Origin: Gammaproteobacteria bacterium
GTDB lineage: Bacteria > Pseudomonadota > Gammaproteobacteria > Diplorickettsiales > Diplorickettsiaceae
Length of the DNA: 24,425 nucleotides
Direction: 5' to 3'
NCBI GenBank assembly: GCA_013288455.1
Contig: JABDBU010000011.1
Coordinates: forward strand, 1 to 24,425
A program made the translations under genes and the position numbers. Shown here one piece after another: positions 7,395 to 14,720 of this stretch. Every line of letters begins with the position of its first letter. Position 1 is the first letter of the stretch. The notes beneath the pieces were generated by a model. That model was not told where the DNA came from, ran no database searches, and worked only from the letters and a program-made list of their open reading frames with translations.

Positions 7395-8567
7395 ATGGAT
7401 AATTACTCAACTTTTACCTCAGAATCGGTATCGGAAGGTCACCCTGATAAAGTGGCAGATCAGATTTCTGATGCAATCCTGGATGCGATTCTGACCCAAG
7501 ATAAACATGCGCGCGTTGCTTGCGAAACCTTAGTAAAAACAGGGGTGGTGCTAGTTGCGGGTGAAATAACAACCACGGCCTGGGTTGATGTAGAGCAGAT
7601 CGTCAGAGAGACCGTTAAAGAGATTGGATATAACAGTTCTTCCATGGGATTTGACTGGGAATCTTGTGCAGTAATGTCGGCAATAGGGAAGCAATCGCCC
7701 GATATTGCTCAAGGCGTTGAAAAGTTTAATAAAGCCGATCAAGGCGCTGGTGATCAAGGTCTAATGTTTGGATATGCTAGCAATGAAACGGCGGTATGTA
7801 TGCCGGCACCTATCACTTACGCGCATCTGCTGATGAGGAGGCAGGCAGAATTGCGAAAAAATGAATTTTTACCTTGGCTGCGCCCCGATGCAAAGAGCCA
7901 GGTAACACTGCGATATGAGGCAGGCAAGCCAGTTGCCGTAGAAGCTATTGTGATATCGACACAACACGATCCCAATATTTCTTACGAAAAACTGAAAGCA
8001 GCGCTGATTAAGGAGCTGATTCAGCCCGTATTTCCAGCGGAATGGCTAACCGAAGCTACGAAATATTTTATTAATCCAACGGGTCGTTTTGTCATTGGTG
8101 GGCCACTGGGAGATACGGGATTGACTGGACGTAAAATCATCGTTGATACTTACGGCGGTATGGCTAGACATGGTGGTGGCTGTTTTTCTGGTAAAGATCC
8201 CAGCAAAGTCGATCGTTCTGCAGCTTATGCGGCACGATATGTTGCGAAAAATATCGTGTCTGCAGGTTTGGCTGATCGTTGTGAAATACAAATCTCCTAT
8301 GCTATTGGCATAGCGGAACCAACCTCAATTACGATTAATACATTTGGTACTGGAAAATTGTCTGACAAGGCTATTGCTGAGCTTATTCGCCAGCATTTTG
8401 ATCTCAGACCGCAGGGTATTATTGAGATGCTCGATTTATTAAGGCCTATTTATAAATCAACAGCAACATATGGCCATTTTGGTCGTGAAGATAGAGATTT
8501 TCCTTGGGAAAAAACCGATAAAAAGGAATTATTGTGTTCAGTATTAAAAGAGGCGGTGCGTACATGA
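7395..8567 (+). CDS. metK: S-adenosylmethionine synthetase
   Basis: MetK joins methionine and ATP to make S-adenosylmethionine, the cell's methyl donor, releasing phosphate and pyrophosphate. The 390-residue product has the expected landmarks: GHPDKVADQISDAILDA near the N-terminus, the hexapeptide GAGDQG with MFGYA (about residues 116-125), the phosphate-binding GGGCFSGKDPSKVDRSAAY block (about 255-273), and FVIGGPLGDTGLTGRKIIVDTYGG before it. Length matches E. coli (384). The stop codon overlaps the ahcY start by four bases (ATGA), so the two are translationally coupled. Confidence 0.97.
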   Translation: MDNYSTFTSESVSEGHPDKVADQISDAILDAILTQDKHARVACETLVKTGVVLVAGEITTTAWVDVEQIVRETVKEIGYNSSSMGFDWESCAVMSAIGKQSPDIAQGVEKFNKADQGAGDQGLMFGYASNETAVCMPAPITYAHLLMRRQAELRKNEFLPWLRPDAKSQVTLRYEAGKPVAVEAIVISTQHDPNISYEKLKAALIKELIQPVFPAEWLTEATKYFINPTGRFVIGGPLGDTGLTGRKIIVDTYGGMARHGGGCFSGKDPSKVDRSAAYAARYVAKNIVSAGLADRCEIQISYAIGIAEPTSITINTFGTGKLSDKAIAELIRQHFDLRPQGIIEMLDLLRPIYKSTATYGHFGREDRDFPWEKTDKKELLCSVLKEAVRT

Positions 8568-9883
8568 TAATAGAAGCAACTAAGAATAGGATGGTTGAGT
8601 ATAAAATCGCTGATTTAAATCTAGCAGAATGGGGTAGAAAAGAAATTGCTATTGCTGAAACAGAGATGCCAGGATTGATGGCATTGCGCAAGCAATACCA
8701 TCAAGAAAAACCGCTAACAGGTGCTCGTATTGCAGGTTGTTTACACATGACGATTCAAACCGCCGTTTTGATTGAAACCTTGCTTGAATTAGGTGCCGAG
8801 GTGCGTTGGTCTTCCTGCAATATTTTTTCCACGCAAGATCATGCAGCGGCTGCAATAGTGAAAAGAGGAGTTCCAGTGTTCGCCTGGAAGGGAGAAACCG
8901 AAAGGGAATTTTGGTGGTGTATTGAACAAACCTTAGTTGGACCCGACGGTTGGAAGCCTAATTTACTGTTGGACGATGGTGGAGATCTCACCCTGTTGAT
9001 GCACGGTGAGAAATATCAAGAGCAATTAGAGATAATTAAAGGAGTTTCGGAGGAAACAACCACGGGAGTACACAGACTTTATCAAATGCAAAAAAATCGG
9101 TCGCTTTTAATTCCTGCAATCAACGTCAATGACTCAGTCACGAAGTCTAAATTTGATAATCTTTATGGATGTCGCGAGTCGTTAATTGATGCGCTTAAGC
9201 GCGGAACAGACGTCATGATTGCTGGAAAGATCGCCGTCGTCTGCGGTTACGGTGATGTAGGGAAGGGTTGTGCACAGAGTTTGCGATCATATGGTGCAAG
9301 CGTCTGGGTTACCGAAATTGATCCTATCTGTGCTTTACAAGCGGCGATGGAGGGTTATCGTGTCATAACGATGGAGGAAGCGGCAAGTCAAGGCGATATT
9401 TTTATTACAGCGACAGGCAATAAAAAGGTTATTACACTTTCACATATGCTGCAAATGAAAGATCTTGCTATCGTTTGCAACATTGGGCACTTTGATTCTG
9501 AGATCGATGTCGCAGGATTACGGAAGTATCAATGGATTAATGTGAAAGCTCAGGTAGATCAGGTGATTTTTTCAAATAAGAAGCGCTTGCTCCTTCTGGC
9601 TGAGGGACGCCTAGTTAATTTGGGCTGTGCAACGGGGCATTCCAGTTTTGTAATGTCTAATTCATTTACTAACCAGGTTTTAGCACAAATAGAATTATGG
9701 AAATTTTCTGATCGTTATGAAAGAGGAAAGGTTTATCATTTGCCAAAAGCACTTGACGAACAGGTAGCGCGTTTGCATTTAGATAAAATAGGTGCAAAGC
9801 TGACGACACTAACTGCTGAGCAGGCAGCATATATCGATGTAAATATTGCAGGTCCTTATAAATCCGACTTTTACCGCTATTAG
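8564..9883 (+). CDS. ahcY: Adenosylhomocysteinase (S-adenosylhomocysteine hydrolase)
   Basis: AhcY splits S-adenosylhomocysteine, the inhibitory by-product of methylation, into adenosine and homocysteine using tightly bound NAD. The 439-residue product shows the N-terminal DLNLAEWGRKEIAIAETEMPGL, the substrate motif LLDDGGDLTLLMH, NDSVTKSKFDNLYGCRES, the NAD-binding GYGDVGKGCAQSLRSYGA (GxGxxG), and the C-terminal KSDFYRY that reaches into the partner subunit. I take the ATG at 8564, overlapping the metK stop as ATGA with AAAGAGG at 8547-8553 as ribosome site; an earlier in-frame codon at 8534 lies inside metK and is not needed. The pair forms a methyl-cycle operon. Using AhcY in place of the Pfs/LuxS route is common in Legionella and Coxiella relatives and in pseudomonads. 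Confidence 0.97.
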   Translation: MIIEATKNRMVEYKIADLNLAEWGRKEIAIAETEMPGLMALRKQYHQEKPLTGARIAGCLHMTIQTAVLIETLLELGAEVRWSSCNIFSTQDHAAAAIVKRGVPVFAWKGETEREFWWCIEQTLVGPDGWKPNLLLDDGGDLTLLMHGEKYQEQLEIIKGVSEETTTGVHRLYQMQKNRSLLIPAINVNDSVTKSKFDNLYGCRESLIDALKRGTDVMIAGKIAVVCGYGDVGKGCAQSLRSYGASVWVTEIDPICALQAAMEGYRVITMEEAASQGDIFITATGNKKVITLSHMLQMKDLAIVCNIGHFDSEIDVAGLRKYQWINVKAQVDQVIFSNKKRLLLLAEGRLVNLGCATGHSSFVMSNSFTNQVLAQIELWKFSDRYERGKVYHLPKALDEQVARLHLDKIGAKLTTLTAEQAAYIDVNIAGPYKSDFYRY

Positions 9884-9915
9884 TTATTGTGATGCTCGAT
9901 CTAAAAAATCCAAGC

Positions 9916-10176
9916 TTATTCTGTAAGGGTGTTCGGTAATGTGATATTTAACTCCAATGTAGAGTAATTTCCCGCACGCTCCAATTCAACTTTAACTTGG
10001 TCTTGATCGACGGCGACGTACTTAGCAATGACTTCGATCAATTCACGCTGTAAATTCAGTAGAAAATCGGTATCATGCCCTGCGTTACGCTTATGTAAAA
10101 CGATCACCTGCAACCGTTCCTTTGCAATGGAAGCGGTGTTTTTTTGCCGGCCTCGAAAATAATTTAGTAAGCTCAT
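9916..10176 (-). CDS. minE: Cell division topological specificity factor MinE
   Basis: MinE stimulates the MinD ATPase at the membrane and drives pole-to-pole oscillation, keeping the division ring at midcell. The 86-residue product has the short N-terminal amphipathic segment (MSLLNYFRG), the MinD-binding region KERLQVIVLHKR (about 20-31), and the C-terminal dimerisation domain with LQRELIEVIAKYV and VELERAGNYSTLELNITLP. Length matches E. coli (88). Its ATG overlaps the minD stop by four bases, so the genes are coupled. It ends 32 bases from ahcY in convergent orientation, with no clear terminator between. Confidence 0.95.
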   Translation of the reverse strand: MSLLNYFRGRQKNTASIAKERLQVIVLHKRNAGHDTDFLLNLQRELIEVIAKYVAVDQDQVKVELERAGNYSTLELNITLPNTLTE

Positions 10177-10997
10177 GTCGCTACTTCCGCACGACCAAAA
10201 AGACGGCGCAACAAACCTTTCTTTTCTGGTTTAACAAATTTGAATGGCACTTCTTCACCAAGTAAACGGGAAACAGCATCTACGTAAGCTAGATGTGCAT
10301 CGCTTTCTCCATTTAATGTGACGGGCACTCCTGAATTCGATGCACGCAAAACCGCTTGCGACTCCGGAATAACGCTTAACAGAGGAATGGAAAGTACATC
10401 CAGCACATCATCTATACTCAGCATATCGCCTTTTTCCACACGCGCCAATGAATAACGTGTCAGCAATAAATGCTGCTTCATGGGCGAAAGACCTAACTCA
10501 GCACGCCTTGACTTACTATCGAGAATACCTAACATTCTATCAGAATCACGAACCGATGAAATTTCTGGGTTGCTCACAACGATCGCTCTATCGGCAAAGT
10601 ACATCGCTAAGGTAGCTCCACGCTCTATACCCGCAGGCGAATCACATAGAACATAATCAAAATCTCCCTTGAGCTCTTCCAAAACCTTTTCTACACCTTC
10701 TTTAGTCAGCGCATCTTTGTCACGTGTCTGCGAAGCTGGTAATACGTAAAGGCTGTCAAGCCGCTTATCCTTAATCAAAGCTTGCTTAATATTCGCTTCA
10801 CCGCGAATAACATTGACAAAATCAAAAACCACTCGTCGCTCACATCCCATGATCAAATCAAGATTACGTAGGCCAATATCAAAATCGATAACGACCGTCC
10901 TAAAACCACGAGATGCCAAACCAGCTGCAATAGCAGCACTGCTGGTAGTTTTTCCAACACCGCCTTTTCCTGATGTTATAACGATAATTTCAGCCAA
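10173..10997 (-). CDS. minD: Septum site-determining ATPase MinD
   Basis: MinD is a deviant-Walker ATPase that binds the membrane when ATP-bound, recruits MinC to block FtsZ, and is released by MinE. The product has the GKGGVGKTT P-loop near the N-terminus, IDFDIGLRNLDLIMGCERRVV, CDSPAGIE (Walker B region), SVRDSDRMLGIL, and a C-terminal amphipathic membrane helix KKGLLRRLFGR. I choose a TTG start at 10997-10995: AGGAG at 11010-11006 is 8 bases upstream, and the protein then begins LAEIIVITSGKGG and has 274 residues (E. coli 270). The ATG at 11042 would add 15 residues with no family match. No minC precedes it, unlike the common minC-minD-minE order. Confidence 0.96.
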   Translation of the reverse strand: MAEIIVITSGKGGVGKTTSSAAIAAGLASRGFRTVVIDFDIGLRNLDLIMGCERRVVFDFVNVIRGEANIKQALIKDKRLDSLYVLPASQTRDKDALTKEGVEKVLEELKGDFDYVLCDSPAGIERGATLAMYFADRAIVVSNPEISSVRDSDRMLGILDSKSRRAELGLSPMKQHLLLTRYSLARVEKGDMLSIDDVLDVLSIPLLSVIPESQAVLRASNSGVPVTLNGESDAHLAYVDAVSRLLGEEVPFKFVKPEKKGLLRRLFGRAEVAT

Positions 10998-11302
10998 TGA
11001 AGTTGCTCCTAATTCGACAACACATGAAAAAACGATAGACAACCACTATTTTCTACACTAGGATCTTTAATGGGATTTTTCAAATTTCCCGGTGAATGTT
11101 CACTCAGTGTACTTTAGCAGGCTGTCGAAATGCACCCAAGGGGATCAATGCTACCGGATCCCCACAGAAAGTGGAAGCTGTTATCTCTTAAAAAAGCACG
11201 AAGCCATTTTTTTTTCACAGGCAAACTGCCGTAATTCTTAGGGATGCCAGTTAAAAAAAGTACTTGAAGTTGCGAATTCGAAACTTCAAGTACAATGGGT
11301 AT
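10998..11302. other. Spacer between divergent minD and recO, structured but without a clear gene
   Basis: This 305-base stretch holds the minD ribosome site (11006-11010), an inverted repeat GGGGATC/GATCCCC (11140-11146 and 11157-11163, 10-base loop, no T run after it), T- and A-rich runs, and the large palindrome described separately. The minus strand carries an open frame that reads through the spacer from the recO start to a stop near 11115, but it resembles nothing I know. I searched both strands for a MinC C-terminal sequence and saw none. Confidence 0.55.
11253..11293 (-). terminator. 34-bp near-perfect palindrome followed by T7 on the minus strand
   Basis: GTACTTGAAGTT (11260-11271) and AACTTCAAGTAC (11282-11293) are perfect complements. 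The centre CGAATTCG (11273-11280) is itself palindromic, so 16 of 17 base pairs match; the exception is 11272/11281. Read on the minus strand the hairpin runs straight into seven T residues (11259-11253), the form of a strong Rho-independent terminator pointing towards minD. On the plus strand it sits only 9 bases before the recO ATG and has no T run. It could instead be an operator or a leader hairpin that limits recO translation. Confidence 0.6.
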
Positions 11303-12055
11303 ATGTCAAACACAGCGCAATTACAACCTGCTTATATCTTACACATTCGTCCTTACCGAGATACCAGTGTATTGATTGATGCGTTTACCCCATTACAAGG
11401 TCGTATCACGCTTATTGCAAAAGCAGCGCGTGGAATTCGTAGTAAGCACTCACGTTTTCGGGGTTTATTACAAGCTTTTGTTCCTTTACTGATTTCATGG
11501 CGCGGAAAAACAGACCTCTTAAATCTAGTAAGCGCGGAGCCGAGGGACTTTTTTTCAATCCAGTTAACCGGCAATATCTTGCTCTGTGGGCTTTATCTAA
11601 ACGAGCTACTTATGCGTCTTCTTTACCGTTACGACCCACACCCAACACTTTTTTACGCTTATCAGATCGCATTGACAATGCTACCTAAAAACCCCAGTCC
11701 AGCGTTACGCTTATTTGAGAAGCGACTTTTAGCAGAGCTTGGTTACGCTTTACACCTCGATCGTGATAGTCAAACACAGCAACCTATTTTGCCTGATCAA
11801 TACTATCAATTTACTCCTAGTAAAGGATTAATTGCTTGTTTAACGACTACAACAATCTCCCAGGTATCTGTTTTTTCTGGTGCATCATTACTGGCGATTC
11901 ACCGCGAACAGTGGACTGAAAAACCCCAGTTGTTAGATGCAAAACGCCTATTTCGCCTTGCTTTACAGTATGTGCTTGATGGAAAACGCCTTCGAAGTCG
12001 CGAGTTATTTTTTCTACTTCCCCGCAATATTAACAATGCCATGCCGCTCACTTAA
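11303..12055 (+). CDS. recO: DNA repair protein RecO
   Basis: RecO works with RecR (and RecF) to load RecA onto single-stranded DNA coated with SSB, in gap repair. The product has the typical N-terminal OB-fold sequence (QPAYILHIRPYRDTSVLIDAFTPLQGRITLIAKAARG) followed by helical regions with GLYLNELLMRLL and RLFEKRLLAELGYAL, the family hallmark (F-E-LL-ELGY). The ATG at 11303 gives 250 residues, close to E. coli (242). An upstream in-frame TTG at 11264 lies inside the palindrome and is unlikely. In many gammaproteobacteria recO follows era and rnc; here it stands alone after a structured spacer. Confidence 0.9.
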   Translation: MSNTAQLQPAYILHIRPYRDTSVLIDAFTPLQGRITLIAKAARGIRSKHSRFRGLLQAFVPLLISWRGKTDLLNLVSAEPRDFFSIQLTGNILLCGLYLNELLMRLLYRYDPHPTLFYAYQIALTMLPKNPSPALRLFEKRLLAELGYALHLDRDSQTQQPILPDQYYQFTPSKGLIACLTTTTISQVSVFSGASLLAIHREQWTEKPQLLDAKRLFRLALQYVLDGKRLRSRELFFLLPRNINNAMPLT

Positions 12056-12133
12056 AAATGCATCAATGAAATTAAAAATTGTCACAACGCAGAAAGCATT
12101 ATTATTGCACACATCAAATCCGCTGATCGCGTG

Positions 12134-12162
12134 TTGACTAAAAACGATATAGCTATTATATT
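12134..12162 (+). promoter_or_regulatory. Sigma-70 promoter of slyB
   Basis: TTGACT (12134-12139), a 17-base spacer, then TATATT (12157-12162): one mismatch from consensus in the -35 and one in the -10. The start point would be near 12169, leaving a leader of about 49 bases before the ATG at 12218. This supports the later slyB start, since an earlier GTG at 12131 would lie upstream of the transcript. Confidence 0.7.
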
Positions 12163-12217
12163 TTACCGCTATGTCCTTTCATGGCTAGCTCGCGACCTCG
12201 TTCGGAGTAGTTGCCTT

Positions 12218-12700
12218 ATGCGGTTGTTCGTCTGTTTTATATTATTCACATTTGGCCTATCGTTACTGATCGGCTGTACGTCTACTTTATCTCCTGATGT
12301 GTATTCAACAGAGAACGCCGGACAGGTGCAACGCGTCATCAAAGGAGTAGTAGTCGGCCGCCGTTTTGTTACCGTCTCGGATACTAGCACAGATATTGGT
12401 GTTGGCTCTGTTGCAGGAGGCGCGTTGGGTGCGATTGCAGGTTCAGAAATTGGTCAAGGACGTGGAAGTTTGGCTGCAGGAATCGGTGGTGCTTTGCTCG
12501 GAGGTATAGTGGGTAACCAAGCACAGAAGCGACTTACTAGCCAAACTGGAATTGAATATGTTGTTAAACTCCACACGAAGTCCCTGATTTCCATTGTTCA
12601 AGGACCTGTCCCTGCTTTCAGCCGTGGCCAACACGTTCTGGTACAATATGGCGTAGGTGGTCGTTCACGCGTTATTGATGATCCTGACTATGCTGGCTGA
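12218..12700 (+). CDS. slyB: Outer-membrane lipoprotein of the SlyB / 17-kDa antigen family
   Basis: SlyB-type proteins are small outer-membrane lipoproteins with a glycine-zipper domain; in enterobacteria SlyB is under PhoP control and helps keep the outer membrane stable under stress. From the ATG at 12218 the product has 160 residues: a lipoprotein signal ending in the lipobox LLIGC (Cys about 20), then STLSPDVYSTENAGQVQRV, matching the SlyB start. The glycine zipper follows (GSVAGGALGAIAGSEIGQG and GIGGALLGGIVGNQAQ), and a C-terminal beta domain ends in GQHVLVQYG. A CGGAG at 12203-12207 serves as ribosome site. Coxiella and Rickettsia relatives carry immunogenic members of this family. 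Confidence 0.87.
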   Translation: MRLFVCFILFTFGLSLLIGCTSTLSPDVYSTENAGQVQRVIKGVVVGRRFVTVSDTSTDIGVGSVAGGALGAIAGSEIGQGRGSLAAGIGGALLGGIVGNQAQKRLTSQTGIEYVVKLHTKSLISIVQGPVPAFSRGQHVLVQYGVGGRSRVIDDPDYAG

Positions 12701-12742
12701 TTGGATGTGCATCAAACATTGACGGTTGCTGATCGGGAAGCG

Positions 12743-12771
12743 TTGTGACAGACGCAATAAGTAATTAATAA
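12743..12771 (+). promoter_or_regulatory. Candidate sigma-70 promoter of ampG
   Basis: TTGTGA (12743-12748), a 17-base spacer and TTAATA (12766-12771), followed by a leader of about 30 bases to the ATG at 12808. Both boxes are moderate matches in an AT-rich gap, so this is only a candidate. Confidence 0.35.
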
Positions 12772-12807
12772 AATTAAAATCCAGACATTTTTTTTCGAGA
12801 AATTTAC

Positions 12808-14037
12808 ATGTCTGTCAGTAAGCTCAATCATCGAAATCTTTTTATTGTTTTGTTGCTAGGATTTTCTTCTGGACTACCGCTGGCTTTAACTGGAAGCACT
12901 TTGCAAGCTTGGTTTGCTGTTGATGGTATCAGTTTGCTGGCTATCGGTAGTTTAGGGTTAATTGGACAACCCTATATTTATAAATTTTTGTGGGCCCCCT
13001 TACTGGATCGTTGTGTACCTCCACTGTTAGGACGACGCCGTGGCTGGTTGATGATCACGCAACTAGCATTGTTATTCAGCATCGCTGGGATGACAGTGAC
13101 TAATCCCAATACTAATCCTTCCCTTTTAGTGATCATTGCTTTCCTCGTTGCTTTCTTTTCAGCATCCCAGGACACTGCTGTTGATGCCTATCGAACTGAT
13201 ATTTTACAATCCCATGAACGCGGACTTGGTTCTACCTTGACGAGCTGGGGATATAGGACGGCTATGTTAGTTTCAGGCGCACTCGCACTACTATCAGCTG
13301 AATATATAGGTTGGCACAATACCTATCTGCTGATGGCAGGCTTAATGAGTATCGGACTTATAGCAACCTGGTTTGCTAAAGAACCACAAGTGGAATCTCA
13401 AGCGCCTAATACGCTGCGCGCAGCGATTATCGATCCTTTCAAAGAATTTCTTAATCGAAAATCTGCATGGCTACTTCTACTGTTTATTCTCCTGTACAAA
13501 CTAGGTGATGCGCTCAGCGTTTCTTTGACAACACCTTTTTTGATCCGTGGGTTAGGTTTTTCTTTAAGCACTGTGGCTTTCGTCAACAAAGGTGTCGGTT
13601 TTATCGCAACAATGCTGGGGCTGTTAGCTGGCGGCGCTTTAATGACTCGTCTCAATTTATTTCGAGGCCTACTGTACTTTGGTATTTTGCAAACTGGCGC
13701 TATTCTAGCATTGCTACAATTAGCTTTGGCTGGCCATCGTTACGATCTGCTGGTATTTACTGTTTTTGTGGACAATTTTTGCAATGCAATGGGTAGTATC
13801 GCCTTTCTCGCTTTCATCATGAGTTTATGTAATCATCGTTATACAGCGACTCAGTTTGCGTTATTTTCAGCACTGGCTAGTGTCGGTCGTGTTTTTGTTG
13901 GTCCCGTTGCTGGCCTTATCGTCACGTACTTTAGTTGGCCAACATTCTTCGTTCTATCGTTGGCTGCTTGCTTACCTGGTTTGGGTCTATTGTGTTACTT
14001 ACGCAGCAGCTTTAATCACATCACTACGTCGCACTAA
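12808..14037 (+). CDS. ampG: AmpG-family muropeptide permease (MFS)
   Basis: AmpG imports GlcNAc-anhydromuropeptides released during peptidoglycan turnover, feeding cell-wall recycling and, where present, beta-lactamase induction. The 409-residue product is a polytopic membrane protein with about 12 predicted helices and shows AmpG signatures: GFSSGLPLALTGSTLQAWF (about residues 18-36), KFLWAPLLDR with GRRRGW (about 59-80), SASQDTAVDAYRTDIL, LLLLFILLYKLGDALSVSLTTPFLIRGLGF in the middle, and ATQFALFSALASVGRVFVGPVAG near the end. It lacks the two extra C-terminal helices of the E. coli protein (491 aa), as many shorter AmpG homologues do. Legionellales often carry several AmpG-like transporters, so the substrate here is not proven. 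Confidence 0.85.
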   Translation: MSVSKLNHRNLFIVLLLGFSSGLPLALTGSTLQAWFAVDGISLLAIGSLGLIGQPYIYKFLWAPLLDRCVPPLLGRRRGWLMITQLALLFSIAGMTVTNPNTNPSLLVIIAFLVAFFSASQDTAVDAYRTDILQSHERGLGSTLTSWGYRTAMLVSGALALLSAEYIGWHNTYLLMAGLMSIGLIATWFAKEPQVESQAPNTLRAAIIDPFKEFLNRKSAWLLLLFILLYKLGDALSVSLTTPFLIRGLGFSLSTVAFVNKGVGFIATMLGLLAGGALMTRLNLFRGLLYFGILQTGAILALLQLALAGHRYDLLVFTVFVDNFCNAMGSIAFLAFIMSLCNHRYTATQFALFSALASVGRVFVGPVAGLIVTYFSWPTFFVLSLAACLPGLGLLCYLRSSFNHITTSH

Positions 14038-14199
14038 CCAGCGCTCATCGAGTGCTCCCTCATGTCTCTCCTTCTTCCACGCCGCGGTTTCATTGGGTTA
14101 TGCCAGCCTTTGAGGGGGCGAGGGCTGTTGGCCGCTGCAAAAAAGGGGCGCACCCCTATCTTTATACCTCAAGGATGGCTCAGTTTTACTATGGAATGA
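14038..14199. other. Spacer between ampG and the groESL promoters
   Basis: No credible gene. Together with the promoters and leader, the ampG-groES gap is 310 bases. A small hairpin AGGGG-CGCA-CCCCT (14144-14157) followed by ATCTTTAT could be a weak ampG terminator. Just after the ampG stop is AGCGCTC-ATC-GAGTGCT (14040-14056), an inverted repeat whose arms resemble the HrcA/CIRCE site but with the wrong spacing (see rejected items). Confidence 0.45.
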
Positions 14200-14229
14200 C
14201 TTGAATTTTCGTTGCTTGCTCCCCATATA
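14200..14229 (+). promoter_or_regulatory. Heat-shock (sigma-32, RpoH) promoter of groESL
   Basis: CTTGAA (14200-14205) and CCCCATATA (14221-14229) are separated by 15 bases, matching the sigma-32 consensus CTTGAA-N13-17-CCCCATNTA. Transcription would start near 14236, giving a leader of about 110 bases to groES. The -10 overlaps a 12-bp palindrome, CCCATATATGGG (14222-14233). Confidence 0.8.
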
Positions 14230-14250
14230 TGGGAGGATTGGTAGTTAGTC

Positions 14251-14280
14251 TTGACACTCTTTACCAAGCATCATTATGAT
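14251..14280 (+). promoter_or_regulatory. Second, sigma-70 promoter of groESL
   Basis: A perfect TTGACA (14251-14256), an 18-base spacer and TATGAT (14275-14280). It lies downstream of the sigma-32 promoter and would supply basal expression, with a leader of about 60 bases. Confidence 0.65.
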
Positions 14281-14347
14281 TGGCTTCCTGAATAGGGAGC
14301 TGATCGTTTGTATCTCATTACGATAGCAAATCTAAGGAGAATTCTGC

Positions 14348-14668
14348 ATGAGTGTTGCAACATTAGAAAAATCTTTACTTTCAACGGTACGCCTGTTACA
14401 GGACCGTGTGCTTGTAGAGCGTAGCCTTGAAGAAGAAAAATCAAAAGGTGGTATCGTTTTTCCTGATACAGCGAAGGAAAAACCTGCAAAAGGCACCGTT
14501 ATAGCGGTTGGCGCTGGAAAACGCATTGAATCGGGCGAAATTCATCCCATGTCAGTTAAGGTAGGTGATGAAGTGCTGTTTGGTAAATATGCTGGTACCG
14601 AGGTGAAACTTGATAGCAAGGATTATATTGTCATGCGTGAAGAAGACATCATGGCAATAATTGGATAA
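14348..14668 (+). CDS. groES: Co-chaperonin GroES, with N-terminal extension
   Basis: GroES is the heptameric lid that closes the GroEL chamber. The 106-residue product covers the whole 10-kDa domain: GGIVFPDTAKEKPAKGTVIAV (the GroEL-binding mobile loop with tripeptide IVF), VKVGDEVLFGKYAGTEV and the C-terminal YIVMREEDIMAIIG. It is about 10 residues longer than usual because of an extra N-terminal segment, MSVATLEKSLLST. The start is firm: AAGGAG (14334-14339) is 8 bases before the ATG and no other ATG lies nearby. The first strand, normally close to IRPLHDRV, reads VRLLQDRV, so the usual Pro and His are replaced. groEL follows after 52 bases. Confidence 0.95.
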   Translation: MSVATLEKSLLSTVRLLQDRVLVERSLEEEKSKGGIVFPDTAKEKPAKGTVIAVGAGKRIESGEIHPMSVKVGDEVLFGKYAGTEVKLDSKDYIVMREEDIMAIIG

Positions 14669-14720
14669 ACGATAATTAATTTTAACTTTTAACCGTACTT
14701 TATCGAGAGGAATCAATAAT

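Noticed and set aside
11043..11263. minC or a minC remnant upstream of minD
   Set aside because: Translations on both strands show no MinC motif; the only long minus-strand frame is unlike MinC.
11115..11302. Minus-strand open frame through the minD-recO spacer
   Set aside because: No start codon with a ribosome site, no family resemblance, and it crosses the palindrome and the T7 run.
14040..14056. AGCGCTC-ATC-GAGTGCT, resembling a CIRCE/HrcA operator near groESL
   Set aside because: A CIRCE site has a 9-base spacer; here it is 3 bases with one arm mismatch, and it lies about 160 bases upstream of the promoters, right after ampG.
13856..14113. Second-frame open reading frame over the ampG end
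   Set aside because: It overlaps the well-supported AmpG C-terminus in another frame and has no ribosome site or family signature.
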